NCBI GenBank assembly: GCA_035578905.1
Contig: JAQJVL010000247.1
Span: 1,226,379 to 1,290,378 of the forward strand
Direction: 5' to 3'
DNA: 64,000 nt
DNA from: Stictocephala bisonia
Taxonomy: Eukaryota > Arthropoda > Insecta > Hemiptera > Membracidae
The translations under genes and the position numbers were made by a program. Below, piece by piece: positions 11,026 to 22,918 of this stretch (position 1 is its first letter; every line of letters starts with the position of its first letter). The notes below the pieces were generated by a model. It was given only the letters and a program-made list of their open reading frames with translations. It made no database searches and was not told where the DNA came from.

Positions 11026-12195
11026 TATAGTATGTATGTGGTAATATAAATTACAGTAATATTATAAAACATTACTATATAACATAATATGTATATATGT
11101 TAGTATGTATGTATGCATGTGTTTACACAGTGATTTTGGCTTCAAGGCAGGTAGATTGAATAGATAGATTGAATATACAGATAAATAGATAGATTGATAG
11201 GTTTTTTTGTAAAGGTTTTTGGATTTTCCTAAAATTAACTTGTTATGATAACATTTGAGAGGGGGGGGGTAATCTCACAATGGGAATTTTTATTATTACT
11301 CCGATGGGTGGATAATTTGTTATCTTATCTAAATAGGTGTAATTCATTACGCTGGCATTAACCAATTGTAGAAATAAAAAAAACCAAATATATTATTAAT
11401 GAGAGTTACCTAAATATATTTTTGACGACGGTTACCTGTTTGATTAATTCATTAAAAATATTGATTCATTATTTATTATTTTATGTCTAAATTAAGGCAA
11501 TTTCACTGTACACTGAAGTATTGGAGGCCTTCTACCCACCCTACAACTCGTTGAGTAAATCTCGAGAGACATAATGTGACACCGTTATCGGTGTTTGTCA
11601 ATCGAGTGTTGATTCAGTTGTGGCTGTCTTCACTTGAACATTCCTTTCATGAACATATGTTATACATGATACTTGGTATATACGACTGTAGTTGAATAGA
11701 ACTTTCTTGCCCTTACAATGTGATATATCCACCTCGTATTAAGTATAAGATATTATACTGCATTAGAAGGACGTCCTAAGGCAGGCACAGAGCACTGAAC
11801 AATTTACAATATCTATGTGCAAACAGAAAGGTATTTTTCTATGGGAGAGGAGACATTTAAAATTGTATTGCAGTACATTAGGAAATGATTAAACTATTTT
11901 GTTCCTTGATTAGTAGAATGTTCATATTTGGCATTCAAAATGTTAAGGTAGCAGGCCTTTATATAAGTTAAAGACATGTTTCATCTGGCCATTTATGTCA
12001 CATGGAGTCCTATGGCCAGGGGCGGACTGGGGAGAAAATTCGGAGGGTCTGGAGGTATGGAATTGTGATAACTATCAATCCAATATTACACTATTTATAA
12101 CAAGTATCTAATTATATTTAACAGTATTTGAAAATTAATTAAAATTATTAGTATCAATTCATTTTTCGTAGGAATTTTTAAACTTTAGAAGTGGG
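11026..12195. other. Intergenic DNA with simple repeats
   Basis: Contains degenerate GTAT and GATA runs (11075-11200), a G9 run near 11264 and, near 12018, a caggggcggactgggg block that resembles a hAT terminus without a visible partner. No gene is supported. Confidence 0.4.
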
Positions 12196-12461
12196 GTAGT
12201 ACGTTTATGGGTGGACGGGTGGGTCAGTACCACAGTACATGTATGGATGGGCGGGTGGGTCAGTACCTCAGTACGTGTATGGGTGGGTGGGTGGATCAGT
12301 ACCACAGTACATGTATGGTTGGGCGGGTGGGTCAGTACCACAGTACGTGTATGTGTGGGTGGGTGGGTCAGTACCACAGTACATGTATGGGTGGATGGGT
12401 GGGTCAGTACCACAGTACATGTATGGGTGGGTGGGTGAGTCAGTACCTCAGTACGTGTAAT
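12196..12461. repeat. 36-bp minisatellite, about 7 copies (second locus)
   Basis: Unit gtgggtcagtaccacagtac followed by atgtatgggtgggcgg, 36 bp, clearly homologous to the array at 8765-9369. The subfamily differs by reading ccacagtac where the first array has ccactgtac. Open frames here are repeat artefacts. Confidence 0.93.
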
Positions 12462-13391
12462 TAATATGAACAAGATTACATTTGGAAGAATAATATTCAA
12501 GAAACGCTGCAAGTGAGCAATAAAATAACAGAAATTAAACTCTGCAACAGTAAAAATTAAAATCATAATTACACGTTTTATTTTTACTCAAGCGTAAACT
12601 AAAATGAAACATTTCAGTTAAATCGATAAGTAGACATTTTGGAGACGTTGAGCACCACTTCTATTGTCCATTTCACGTTCACCTCAGTGTGGAGTTGCCG
12701 TAAGAATGTAAATCAAATGGGAGTTACAGCGGTACTAGTCACTGTGAAAATATGTGCACACATTGTACGAATAAAAATAAATGTTATCTTAGTTTAAATA
12801 TGAATTTATGTGTATTATATAATATATACATACAGTATTCAAATTCTTTATTGGTTATTTTTTAAATAATATTTTCTAAATGTATTTTTTTATTCACCCC
12901 TACAGCCTACGATATTTGAAGAAAAATATTACAAATAAATATATTTTCTTACTTTATATCATTTGTTTGCGTTGTGAAACACATTTTTTCTATTTATTTA
13001 TAATTGTTATGTTTCCACTAATAAAATGAAAGTTTTGCTCTATTAATAACATGTAATAATATATACTCTTCATATTTATACAAATCCAACTTACTTAATA
13101 GATAAGGTTTAACCTTAAATAATTTTTTATACATATTATTATGTGTATGTAATATTATGTGCATTTACGTATTATTACACTCTTTTAAATTCATATTTTT
13201 CATATTCTTAAAAGAACCGTTAAGTATTTTCACTTTCTTCCACACATACGTAAACTGATGGCTAATTTCATAAATAATGCAAACAAAAAGTCTATAGATC
13301 AAGTTAATTACTATATTACTTAGTTGGTATTAATTATTATTAGTAATGTAATTATATATAGTATTTTTAATTAGTATTGGGCAGTTTTAAA
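12462..13391. other. Very AT-rich intergenic DNA
   Basis: No gene, repeat array or element boundary that I can support. Confidence 0.5.
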
Positions 13392-13556
13392 ATGAATTCA
13401 ACGCCTGAATCGTGTCAACTGGCTTGTAGCGCCAACCTAGAAAACGCCACTAAATACAGCCTAAATAGCAACAAAGCGTTCTTCCATAAGCCCTATGTGG
13501 AAAGGAAGTATGTACCAGAGGGGAATGTGGAATGGAGAATAGTAGAAGTGCAACAG
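13392..13556 (+). CDS. Candidate exon, unidentified protein
   Basis: From an ATG at 13392, 55 residues are open up to caacag followed by gtgaat, an acceptable splice donor at phase 0. The segment KPYVERKYVPEGNVEW loosely resembles the start of NUDT9-type ADP-ribose pyrophosphatases, where a V-x-R-x-x-VP-x-x-x-V-x-W pattern occurs, but the match is short. The region has higher G+C than its surroundings. No continuing exon was found downstream, and the frame otherwise runs on to a stop at 13800. It could equally be a chance ORF or a relic. Confidence 0.25.
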
Positions 13557-14003
13557 GTGAATATTAGGGTCAAGGTCATAGCGGCGCGAAGTTGTTGTGC
13601 TCAATGTTCCGTTATCCCAGCTCCCAGGGAAGCCTTTCTGGAAATACTCACCTTAACTCCGAGTTTGATATATCTAGTTATATGCTTGAAGATATATAGC
13701 TGGATTGGAATCACTCGCTCACTCACTGACATAAATGTTAAGGCACTTTCCGGCGTCCTACCCCTATCATGTTTAATACTTGAATTGAAGCTCTCGGTCT
13801 GAAACCTCCAAGAAAATTCTCAAAAGTTTATTTTATTTTTCTCTCATAAACAAGATGTCTGTCTACCTTTCATAACAAGAAAACTGCCCCAGTATATTTA
13901 TTGTGGGAAAATCGCAAAAAAGGAGTATTTATGACCTAACTTAAGAAAAAGCTTCAGTACAATGTTCAAAAACTCAAGTTCTACACGCGTAACAAACGCG
14001 TAC
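13557..14003. other. Intergenic DNA
   Basis: No supported gene or repeat. Confidence 0.45.
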
Positions 14004-14354
14004 CAGTAAACCCTCGATTTAACGGACTATATGGGATAGACTCTCGTCCGTTAAAGCCGATTGTCCGTTAAATCAGGGTGAACTCACCTCAAGCTGTTAT
14101 GAGATTGCTACACCTTAATCAAAACTAACTGTGATGCTGCCAGCTAATAGTTAACTCAAAGATTAATAAAATATACAAATAAGTATTGTATGAATGTGAT
14201 TAACCCACACATTATATAAATTACAATTTTCATATAAAAATTCCTTAACCTTAATTTCGTGATATATAGAATTTTGATATTGTAATGCAGCCGTAAGTTG
14301 TCCGTTAAATCCGAAGTACGTTAAACCGGAGTCCGTTAAATCGAGGGTTTACTG
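14004..14354. mobile_element. 351-bp pogo/Tigger-like MITE
   Basis: Perfect inverted termini CAGTAAACCCTCGATTTAAC (14004-14023) and its complement ending at 14354, continuing as CGGA. Sub-terminal repeats of (t)ccgttaaa(t)c recur several times near each end. The CAGT..ACTG ends and the 'TCGATTTAACGGA' theme are typical of non-autonomous Tigger-type elements. No clean TA duplication is seen at the flanks, and there is no coding capacity. Confidence 0.85.
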
Positions 14355-15478
14355 ATGAATTTCAGTTTAATAACTGAAATATTTTGGGTATCGGGGGCCA
14401 AACAATTTTTGAAATTGTAAAGTTATTCAATACTGATGTTATCTTATCAAGTGGGGTATCAATTTAAAGCTAATTTTCTCCTGAATCCAAATATATCATC
14501 AGGTTTTGAAAAGGGAAAATAATAACGGGTATATACCCCCAAAACAAAAAAGATCTCTCGCACGCTAGACCACATCAACCCTCCTCTAATTTTTACACCC
14601 AGCATCCGATGACTCACAATTGGGGAAAATGTAGGAAGGTACAGATTTATTGTTTAGTGTGAATTAAAAGCCTTTTAGTTTTTAATTGGGAAGTACTTTT
14701 TACTGAATACTAATATCAAAAAACTAAGTTATTAGGACAATTTTAACTAATAAAAACTATCAGGCCCTATTTGTGATTCATCTAGACCGGAAACAAATTA
14801 GCTTTGGGGCAGGAAGGAGCCAAGCACTCAAGATATACAATGTTGCCATGTAATGTTCTCCTCAGAGGTAAAGTTACAGTGGTTTTAGAATGATATAGGA
14901 CTGTAACGTTTACACTCCCATAATATACAATTGATATACTATATATTATATTAATATTTTAGTTTTTATAATTGCATATTTTTTATATAATATAACCATT
15001 GATTTTACTATACATAGAAGATGGTTCCATCCAATGTTAAATATTGAGGCACGGAATATGGGAGCGACCGTGCTGTAACCTGTCGTCAATCAAATTAAAG
15101 AGGTCGAAATTGCCTCCAGTTTCGACTGTTCGGTTGCACAACCTGTGAGCAGTAAAGGAAACTATTCACTCCCTCTCATTCTCCCATTCTCTCTTCTTTC
15201 TCTTAAGACGCTCGTCCGGAAGTACTTGTCTACTGTCGCCCCTCCACCTGTCTACTGTCGCCGATTGGCCTTGATAGTGGGTCAAAGTGAGATATTATTC
15301 CTTGCTGTGGTTTGTCTTGCACGGAAAGGAATCGTGATCTTTTATTTAGGCCTTAGGGGTTTGTGAATATGAAAAATGTTAGGGGACATATTTTTGTTAT
15401 TTTGTCAATGTAAATAACAGTGTGTTATAGATGTTTAGTTAAAACATTATGCATTATCTAAAATGATGTAAATACTGT
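14355..15478. other. Intergenic DNA
   Basis: No gene supported. The stretch at 15120-15370 has a higher-G+C, pyrimidine-rich segment with a short open frame, but no splice or homology evidence. Confidence 0.4.
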
Positions 15479-16402
15479 TTGTATTATAAGTTTATTGATA
15501 TTTTAAGTAATTGTATATTTAGAAGTAGCAATGGTGGTAGTTCTAAATTGTTAAAGGCTAAATTGTTAAGTCCCTGGATAACACCAAACATTTTACATAA
15601 ATTTGAGAGACGTAAAAAAGTATATAAAATTTCTACGAGAAGACGATATGACAGAGTTTTTGAAAATTATTTTGCAAAATATACTAATGAATTAAATAAT
15701 GTGATTAATTTAAAAAAAAACAATTATTATTCAACATTATTAGAAAACTGTAAAGGTGATGTATCTGAGCAGTGGAAGGTAATAAATAACTTAACAAGTG
15801 GTTTTTCAAAGAAAATAGTTGAGCTAATTGAATTGCCAAACGGCGAAGTAATGCGTGAGCCTTCCGTCATTGATAAGATAAACAATCACCTTATCACAAT
15901 CCAGTCTAGCCGTCCAGACGTTGTACATTCCAATACCCTTCCACCTTTACGTACTTACTATCAACATTCATTCTTTATAACTCCAACAGATTTAGATGAA
16001 ATTAAGAGTATTGTTAAGCTTTTAAAAAATTAAAAAATAACTGGCTCTGACCAAATTAATGTACATTTACTGAAAAATATAATCGATGAGATTACCAGTT
16101 TTAGTTCACTTAATAAACAGTAGTTGTATCAAAGGCATTTTTCCTGAGAGCCTGAAGTTAAGTTCAGGGTACCTATTTTGAAGGACAATAACTCTATAAA
16201 ACTAGATAACATAATACCTATCAGCTTCTTATCTGTATTCTATAAGGTTTTTGAAAAAACAATGATTAAAAGGCTCCATAGTTATTTATCTAAGTTAAAT
16301 TTTCTTAATCTACGTCAATTCGGTTTTATGAAAGGAAAGTCAACTGAGGATGCGTTATTAGGAGTATCAGAAATAATTTATAACAATTTAACTATTCATT
16401 AA
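15479..16402 (+). pseudogene. LINE reverse-transcriptase relic (N-terminal part)
   Basis: Two plus-strand pieces of a non-LTR retrotransposon ORF2. The first (15479-16033) has the linker between endonuclease and RT: LLSPWITPNILHKFERRKKV, then WKVINNLTSG and FITPTDLDEIKSIVKLLKN, with a stop just before KITGSDQIN. The second (about 16165-16402) has VPILKDNNSIKLDNIIPIS, the PISFLSVFYKVFEK motif and LRQFGFMKGKSTEDAL. The YxDD catalytic region is missing. Frameshifts and stops show it is dead. Clade is Jockey/I-like by motif order only. Confidence 0.85.
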
Positions 16403-17577
16403 CTTATCATCTGTCATATAGTTCACATTTAATACTAGATAATTAATCCTTTATATTATTGAAATCATTATTCATTTTATTCATTTTTATTAATTAAGTA
16501 ATTAAAGCTTCTTGTCAATATTGCATTGTATAATTATTGTTGTATTTTTAACTATAAATGAATATTCCTTTTTGTTTAAAAGTAAATTGAACTATTTGTC
16601 ATACATACCACAATATTAAAATCTGCTTCCGGGTCACGTCGTGGACAGTGAAATGTGTGTGGTAGGCCTACCGAAAGTTTTAATATTCGTTGTTTTCTTC
16701 GTGTGTGAACTGTGTTTGTTGAGTTTTAATTAATTTGTGATGCGTCCCACTTGGACTTATTTGTGTTCTTTAACCTAAAGATGCCGTCCGTATTCACGGC
16801 GAAACATGTAGTTGTTATCACCATCACACGCTGTGAACTGTTTGACGGAAGGTAAAGTAAACCTATTTTAGTCTATACCACAATTGGCATTTTATTCTTT
16901 TTATTTGATATAAAGAGATGGAGATAACGAGAAAATATCTGCTGTATTGATGATTTCATAAATAGTGGCGGAGTCATAAAATGAAAAAGAAAAAAAACAT
17001 ACACGCACACAATTCGGTTCTTCAGTCGCGTTGCCGAAAATCGTGTAATAGGCCTACCTCACTCTCTGGCCGTTAACGAGTTGCGCGCATTCCTACCTGC
17101 GTTAATTACGATGTCCCAAGAAGGCTCCAAACCAGTACTCGAGTTGCGCGCAATACCGATCTCAGGTAGTCTGTCCAGTCTTGGCCGCTCAAAAATGCAA
17201 CTTAGACCACAAGCTGTGCTATAGAAATATTTCCGTAAATATCACAATCCACCAAAAATAACTTGAATTGTGTCACTGGTCTGATTCCGAATAGCACCAA
17301 ACTTATACTACAAAATAAGCACATATCTGCTTATTCTGTGCTTATATTTTCTTGGTTATTGGTAAAATATATAATAATTATCAATATCAGCTGAACTTGT
17401 TTCCAAGATGACAAAATCAGGATTTCATTTTTCTTTAACAATTAAAGTGTGACAATATCTGAATTGATTTTGGGCTTGAGTTTGATAAAAGTTTGATATC
17501 ATTTATATAGTAAAATCAATTATATAACTCAGTTATAAAGTTAGAGGCGTTGTGGTCATGAAGTAGGTCAGAGAATC
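16403..17577. other. Intergenic DNA with a retroelement-type hairpin motif
   Basis: At 16774-16808, cctaaagatgccgtc...gacggc-like sequence forms a hairpin: gccgt pairs with acggc, followed by gaaacatgt. 'GATG-stem-CGAAAC' blocks of this kind are frequent near the ends of retroelements. 16620-16860 may be the tail of an unrecognised retroelement. No gene seen. Confidence 0.4.
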
Positions 17578-17582
17578 AGCGA

Positions 17583-18433
17583 TGCCAACCTAGGGAGAAT
17601 TTCCCTAGAAATCTTTAGGGAAGTTTTGAAGATCCTAGGGAATCAGGAAAGATAAAGCAATATTTAGAGAAATATAGGCAGTCTTGCAAATAAATATTGA
17701 ATATATATTTTAAGTAAATATAAAATATATTGAGGTATGATAAAACCTTAATATTTGGATTCTTCACACTATAAAAGACTTGGGTTAATTTCATATTGCA
17801 TTCAGGATAATTTCCCGGTATGTAGGGAAGACAGTAATGATATAGTGTAAACCTTTATGGTATGTTTATCATTTAAATTTGAAATCTAGATCTGGTTATC
17901 AGTTTCCAGTCATGCTTATCTCATCGTAACAATCGTGATAATGGTGGAAAAGCATAATTTCCCATCCGCCACTTTGTTTTACTTAATTGTCGATGTAACA
18001 TTCATAATAAGCGACTTAAAACCCCCCTGGTTACTAATTTTCAATAAAATATATAATGTATTTTTTCGATTTATTCCAATTATTTACTGCTTTTGTTTCT
18101 TATGTAATTTAACCATTTCTGGACTTTACAATTAGTATGTTTACTATGTAATTTAACCATTTCCGGACTTTACAATTAGTATATTTCTGGTGTTGAGACA
18201 TTTCTTAACAAGTTGCAAAAGGTTTAAAATCGATTTATCTACTTTCTATTTAATCAGATTTTTCTAACATTTTATACCTGGTTTCGTGTACTAATATAGA
18301 ACTTGTTTTCGCTATTCTATTATTTGTTCACTGGCACCTAAGCAAAATTCGTGTATCTAGGTAATTTTTGAGTAATCTAGGGTAATTTAGATTGTTCAAC
18401 TAGGGAAAAAACAAAGCTAGGTTGGCCAGCATT
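17583..18433. mobile_element. Possible small inverted-repeat element
   Basis: GCCAACCTAG at about 17583 recurs inverted as ctaggttggc at 18417-18426. Both sides continue with ccctag-rich sequence. Outside the 10-12 bp core the match is poor and no target duplication is clear. A 50-bp tandem duplication (gtaatttaaccatttctgga, twice) lies within it at about 18103-18180. Confidence 0.35.
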
Positions 18434-18824
18434 TCTTCTTCCTTATGTTATGGTTTGGTTAATGCCTTCAAAGGAAAGTGGGCGGGCACTGGGCAATGAT
18501 GTTAATTGATGGATGTTGGTGTTTTTATATATGATTTTTGAAGTAGACCTTATCATTGTTTTTAACTGAAAACTAGAGCAAGTTTTTTCAGTTCCATTGT
18601 AAATCGGCAAACTGTAAGTTAATTAAGATAAAATTGCTTTCACCAGAGATCCAAGTACAAAAGTGTTCCAAACTACAAGTGGTGGTGTTAGGGTTTTGTA
18701 ATTTCGGTATGTAGGCTTAGGCCTATGCACTCTTCATAAGCTTCTCAAATCTGGATAGTCTATCACTACAGGGTAAAATCAGGGTAATTATCCATTTGGT
18801 AATTATTGGAAAGAACATATTATG

Positions 18825-19505
18825 CCTTTTTTTCTAAAAAGAACTCACAAAATGGGCTAATTTAGTGAGTAGGATTATGTTAAAGAGTTTAGGGGGGAAT
18901 GTATTTTTGTATTGCAAAAGTAAAATATTATCTACCAAGAGGAACAATCGAAAGATATCATTTTACTAAAATATGATGTTGGTGCTCTAATTGTTGTATG
19001 GCATTTTGTCTGATCAAGGTTATGAAATGTGCCTGTTTTGATAAGGTTATTTTTTTAGGTTAGATTGGGTATTGATAGGGGAGGTTTACTTTTTTAAGGC
19101 AAGGAAGGTTACTTTCTGTTAGTAACCTTAGTAAAATTAAATGGTTTATTATTTAGTTTCTGTAAACCTAACCAAAACCTAACATGCTCTGACCAAAACC
19201 TAACAAAGTAACCAGAATCTAACATAACCCAACCTAACTAAGCCTAACATAACCTAACAATATAACCTTATGAAACAAGCATATTTCTCGCTCTAATACA
19301 ATTAATAGTTTTCCGATCGCATAACCCCTTTCTGCATTCATGATCAGGGCATAAAATATGTGCATAAATAAAAAAAATCCATTTTTCCACATTTTCAAAA
19401 TGTTCTGGCTTTTCCCCCTAATTTTTTTTAAATAACTAAGGTTACTTTCAAAATTAGCCCATTTTATGAGTGATTTGAGAAAACCATTAGAAATATGCAT
19501 AATTT
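18825..19505. repeat. Foldback element, about 0.7 kb
   Basis: The left arm (tatgcctttttttctaaaaa then acaaaatgggctaatttagt) is matched in inverted orientation by the right arm (actttcaaaattagcccatt then ttatgagtga). The centre is rich in ggttagattgggtattgatagg and aacctaac words. Homology is imperfect, so the element is old. A relative lies at 24650-25030. Confidence 0.6.
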
Positions 19506-20489
19506 GCCCTTTTCAATGATTAGCACACATATTCTAGCCCCTACATGAAACTCTGAAATTAAAAAGAAATTGTATAGACATTGAGGATCAAGAATTGTTA
19601 TTGTCGTAAAATATTTATAAAATTGCATTGACAATGCCAGAGTTATAACTAAACTTATGTTATGCCAACTAAACCAAAATCTGGCAGGCAAAAATTCCTT
19701 TACTAGCAAGCCATTTTTATGCATTATGCAAGCATATTTTTTTAAATCTTTAAAAAAGTAAATATAGATCTAATATCTTTTGGGGTGTATTATATATAAT
19801 TTTGCACACAAATTTCAAGAGAATATTTTACAAAAATGGCATTTTATAATTTTTTATTTTTATAGAATACGGTAGGCCTAATTTAAAAATGTTGGTTTCA
19901 TAAAAACCAAAAACAGGGAGATTGCCCTTTGAAATTGTAAAACTTAATGAAGTGCTAATTGATTTGGATATCATCCATAAGTTTATTAATTTGACCTAGT
20001 TTTAGAAAATATAGATTTATCTATATTACATCTGGTTGTTATATAACTGTAACAATGCGCGAATGCACTATTTTGTTTCCATGGTCGCACTATTTTTCAA
20101 CAATTTATTATAAATACGTTTTTGTACAAATCATTTTACTCACAATTAACAGGAGAGCAGTTTAGAACATAAAAATTTACGTGTTGTTGGAAATTCTTTT
20201 TATTTTGTTTTCACTATTTTTTACACGAATGGTACAAACTGTTTGATGACTTGCAGTTTACTTCAGAGCTGCCAACATGACATTGTAAAATACTCCATTG
20301 ATCTAAATTATCCCTCTATGCAGTGGTATAAGAGTCACGTCGATTACAGCAATATGGCCAATAAGTAAAATATTGGCTGCATGCAAAATAGTCCGATTTT
20401 CGGGCGATGCCAGAGTATGGGTTAATTGTTACTCTATCCTTCTATTAACACAATATATAGGATAGAAAAAATTATGGAAACGCTTTCAC
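19506..20489. other. AT-rich intergenic DNA
   Basis: No gene or repeat boundary supported. Confidence 0.45.
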
Positions 20490-22240
20490 AACTCTTGTAT
20501 GATTTCACTTGTAGAATCATACCTACTTTTTACACCATTAGTGACATTTCAATTTTTCTGGGGTACGGCTCATGAGGAGTTAAACAAAAATTTTCTATAT
20601 AAATTAAGCCTAGGTCAAGTTTGGTATCAAATTAAAGGTATATTCAAGAGAAATAAACTGCGGCAAAATTGACTTTGAAAGGTTTAAATCCTTTCCAGAA
20701 TAGCGGCAATTTGAACTTCAAGACAAACAAATTGAGTCATTTTGTTTTTGTGAAGTAACTAATTTAATTTTGCTAGTATATTTTATGTCGGTTATGTAAG
20801 ATGGCATCAGAATATTGTTGTTACAAAATTTATTTTTAGTTTACCTTGATATTTGCTGGATCAGAGTAAAAAGGGATTTTGCTAGCTTTTATTACGCAGT
20901 AACTGGGAGTGTTCAATTATTCCATTGTTGCTCCTTATCAACAGGAGGTCAAGGTACAGTCTTTTTATTAGAGGCAAGCTAGAAACTGGTTTAGGCAATC
21001 CAAACATGTACTTTCACTGGAAAATTTTACTGTTCTTTATTTTTAATATCAGTTTGGTTTTAAGTGTAAGCTAGTTATTTCGTTCATGTAAGTTAAAGGT
21101 GAAAGTCTTCTGTAGAAGGTACTGCGAGAGTTGTAAGAATTTTTTATCTAATTGTTTACATATTGTTCTATACTAGTTACTAAAGCAATGTTTCTTAGTG
21201 AGTTTGAAAGAATAGGGCTAATTATAATGCGTAGGTATGGTGATTTAGTTTGTCCCTTAGAAGAAACAGTTCATTTGTTTGGTGACACTTTTCCTGCTAA
21301 ACTCCCAACTGAACAGACAGGACTGTGTTTAAGACAGTCAAAAGGTTTGAAGAAACTAGAACAGTTAAAGATTGTGAAGGCAGGCCTAAATCGGTAACTA
21401 ATGAACACAAATTGTTACATGTTGAGAATTCCAGATCTTTGGCCAGAAAGGCTGCTAAAGATCATGATATAAGCCATACCTCAGTGTTGTATGTTTTACA
21501 GAAATACAAGTATATCTCCTCTATAATGTAACCAATTCACTATTTTCCTCATGACGCTATTGAGGGGTTCACTATCTGTTATTAAGTGTTTCCTAACTGT
21601 TGGATCGTTCACAGAGGTACCTTTGAGTGGCTGGTTAGGTCACCGGATCTTAATCCACTAGATTTTTTTATGTGGGGCTTCTTGAAAAAAATGGGTATAA
21701 AACTAAACCAACCAGCTGGCAACTTGTTTATGAGAAGAAGGTAAAAGAATTACATTAGAATGCTACAAAAAGTTACTACAGTAGATTTTTAACACAGTAC
21801 ATTGCTGTATTCGGAGCGTAGTTTAAGCATCTCATCTAAAAAGTTTGGTTATGTTTTCCTATAGGCCTAGATAATGTGGTAATATAGTGTTTCTAATAAT
21901 TGTGTTCCATAAAGTGTAATTTTTGAACAGAATAATTTACTTGAAACTGTGAAATCGCAGAGAAATAATAGTGATAAAATTAGTTACTTTTAAATTCAAA
22001 TGACCACTACTCTGGAAAGGATAAGCCTTTCGAAGTCCGGTTTGCTGCAATTAATTTCTCTTCAATAGATCTTTCATTTGGTATCATATTTGACCTAGAC
22101 TTACATTGAAGATTTTCACTTAACTCCTCATGGGCCGTCCCCCTGAAAAGATGAAATGTCACTGATGGTGTCAATAGGTAGGTTATTCGTAACCATGATG
22201 ATTTACAAGATTTCACTTTTACAAGTGAAGTCATACAGTA
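20490..22240 (+). mobile_element. 1.75-kb Tc1/mariner-type element with ~250-bp inverted repeats
   Basis: The left arm (about 20496-20730) and right arm (about 21999-22237) are inverted copies. Outer ends are gtatgatttcacttgta (20497-20513) and tacaagtgaagtcatac (22220-22236). Inner shared landmarks are gtgacatttca, ggggtacggctcatgaggag versus its complement near 22130, and aggtcaagtttggtatcaaa. The interior holds a decayed transposase. Arms are about 75-80% alike by eye. The left arm lacks about 35 bp found in the right. Confidence 0.85.
21188..21695 (+). pseudogene. Decayed transposase with helix-turn-helix N-terminus
   Basis: ATG at 21188 starts MFLSEFERIGLIIMRRYGD, then ETVHLFGDTFPAKLPTEQT. 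After a frameshift near 21320 the reading continues FKTVKRFEETRTVKDCEGRP, KSVTNEHKLL, ARKAAKDHDISHTSV. This is the paired helix-turn-helix DNA-binding region common to DUF4817-type Tc1/mariner transposases in arthropods. The frame then stops at 21529. A separate stretch at 21616-21693 gives GTFEWLVRSPDLNPLDFFMW, the last catalytic Asp region. The part with the first two catalytic Asp residues is deleted. Not functional. Confidence 0.8.
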
Positions 22241-22574
22241 CATATATACACTGTGTATACAAATCAAACACAAAATAATATATGCCATACAAAATATATA
22301 ATATAGATGCACAATATAGCTACAGAATATGAAGTTTATAAATTTAGTAAAAATAATTATTTTCAAGCACACTAAATATAATCAAAGATAAAACCTTAGT
22401 AAAGTTATAATCAAAGTAGAACTAATTAATCTTATGTACATAATCCGAATCTTTACTATCATAAGTATTGTTAACAATGCATTGATAAGCGCCATTAAAA
22501 CTAACAAGATATCAATACAATACATTTATTACCATACATTTAACATGAATTAATACTTTACAAATAAGTAAGTA

Positions 22575-22918
22575 CAGTACACTCTTGATACTCCGACATT
22601 TACTAGTCCGACACGTTTGGTAGTCCGACGCCACATCCGATGACGTACTGTACACTTAATACTGTATGTAATAAACCTTACTGTGTTACTGTACAAATGT
22701 TGTATAATTTGTTTGCTTACATTTATTCAATTGTGTTGTCAGCCTCATTTTATCACGGCTGATAGCGCGGAAATTCTAAGAAGGGTGTACGTAGTGCATT
22801 CAGTTTATCTTAGAAATCATAATTCTCGTGAATTACAATGGACATTTGGTAATCCGACGTTTTTGTTAATCCGACACACCGTCGGTCCCTTAACTGTCGG
22901 ATTATCAAGATTAAACTG
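22575..22918. mobile_element. 344-bp Tigger-like MITE
   Basis: Flanked by TA duplications (22573-22574, 22919-22920). Ends are CAGTACACTCTTGATACTCC and, inverted, CAGTTTAATCTTGATAATCC. Sub-terminal repeats of (t)ccgac(a) occur in both arms (cattactagtccgacacg-type on the left, taatccgacacaccgtcgg on the right). No transposase. Confidence 0.88.

Noticed and set aside
12018..12035. caggggcggactgggg as a hAT left end
   Set aside because: No inverted partner or 8-bp duplication in the window.
12159..12566. 135-codon minus frame with THPPTHTCTVVL repeats
   Set aside because: Same 36-bp repeat artefact at the second locus.
19190..19260. Telomere-like repeats (aacctaac words)
   Set aside because: Irregular and interspersed, not the TTAGG array of insect telomeres; part of a foldback element.
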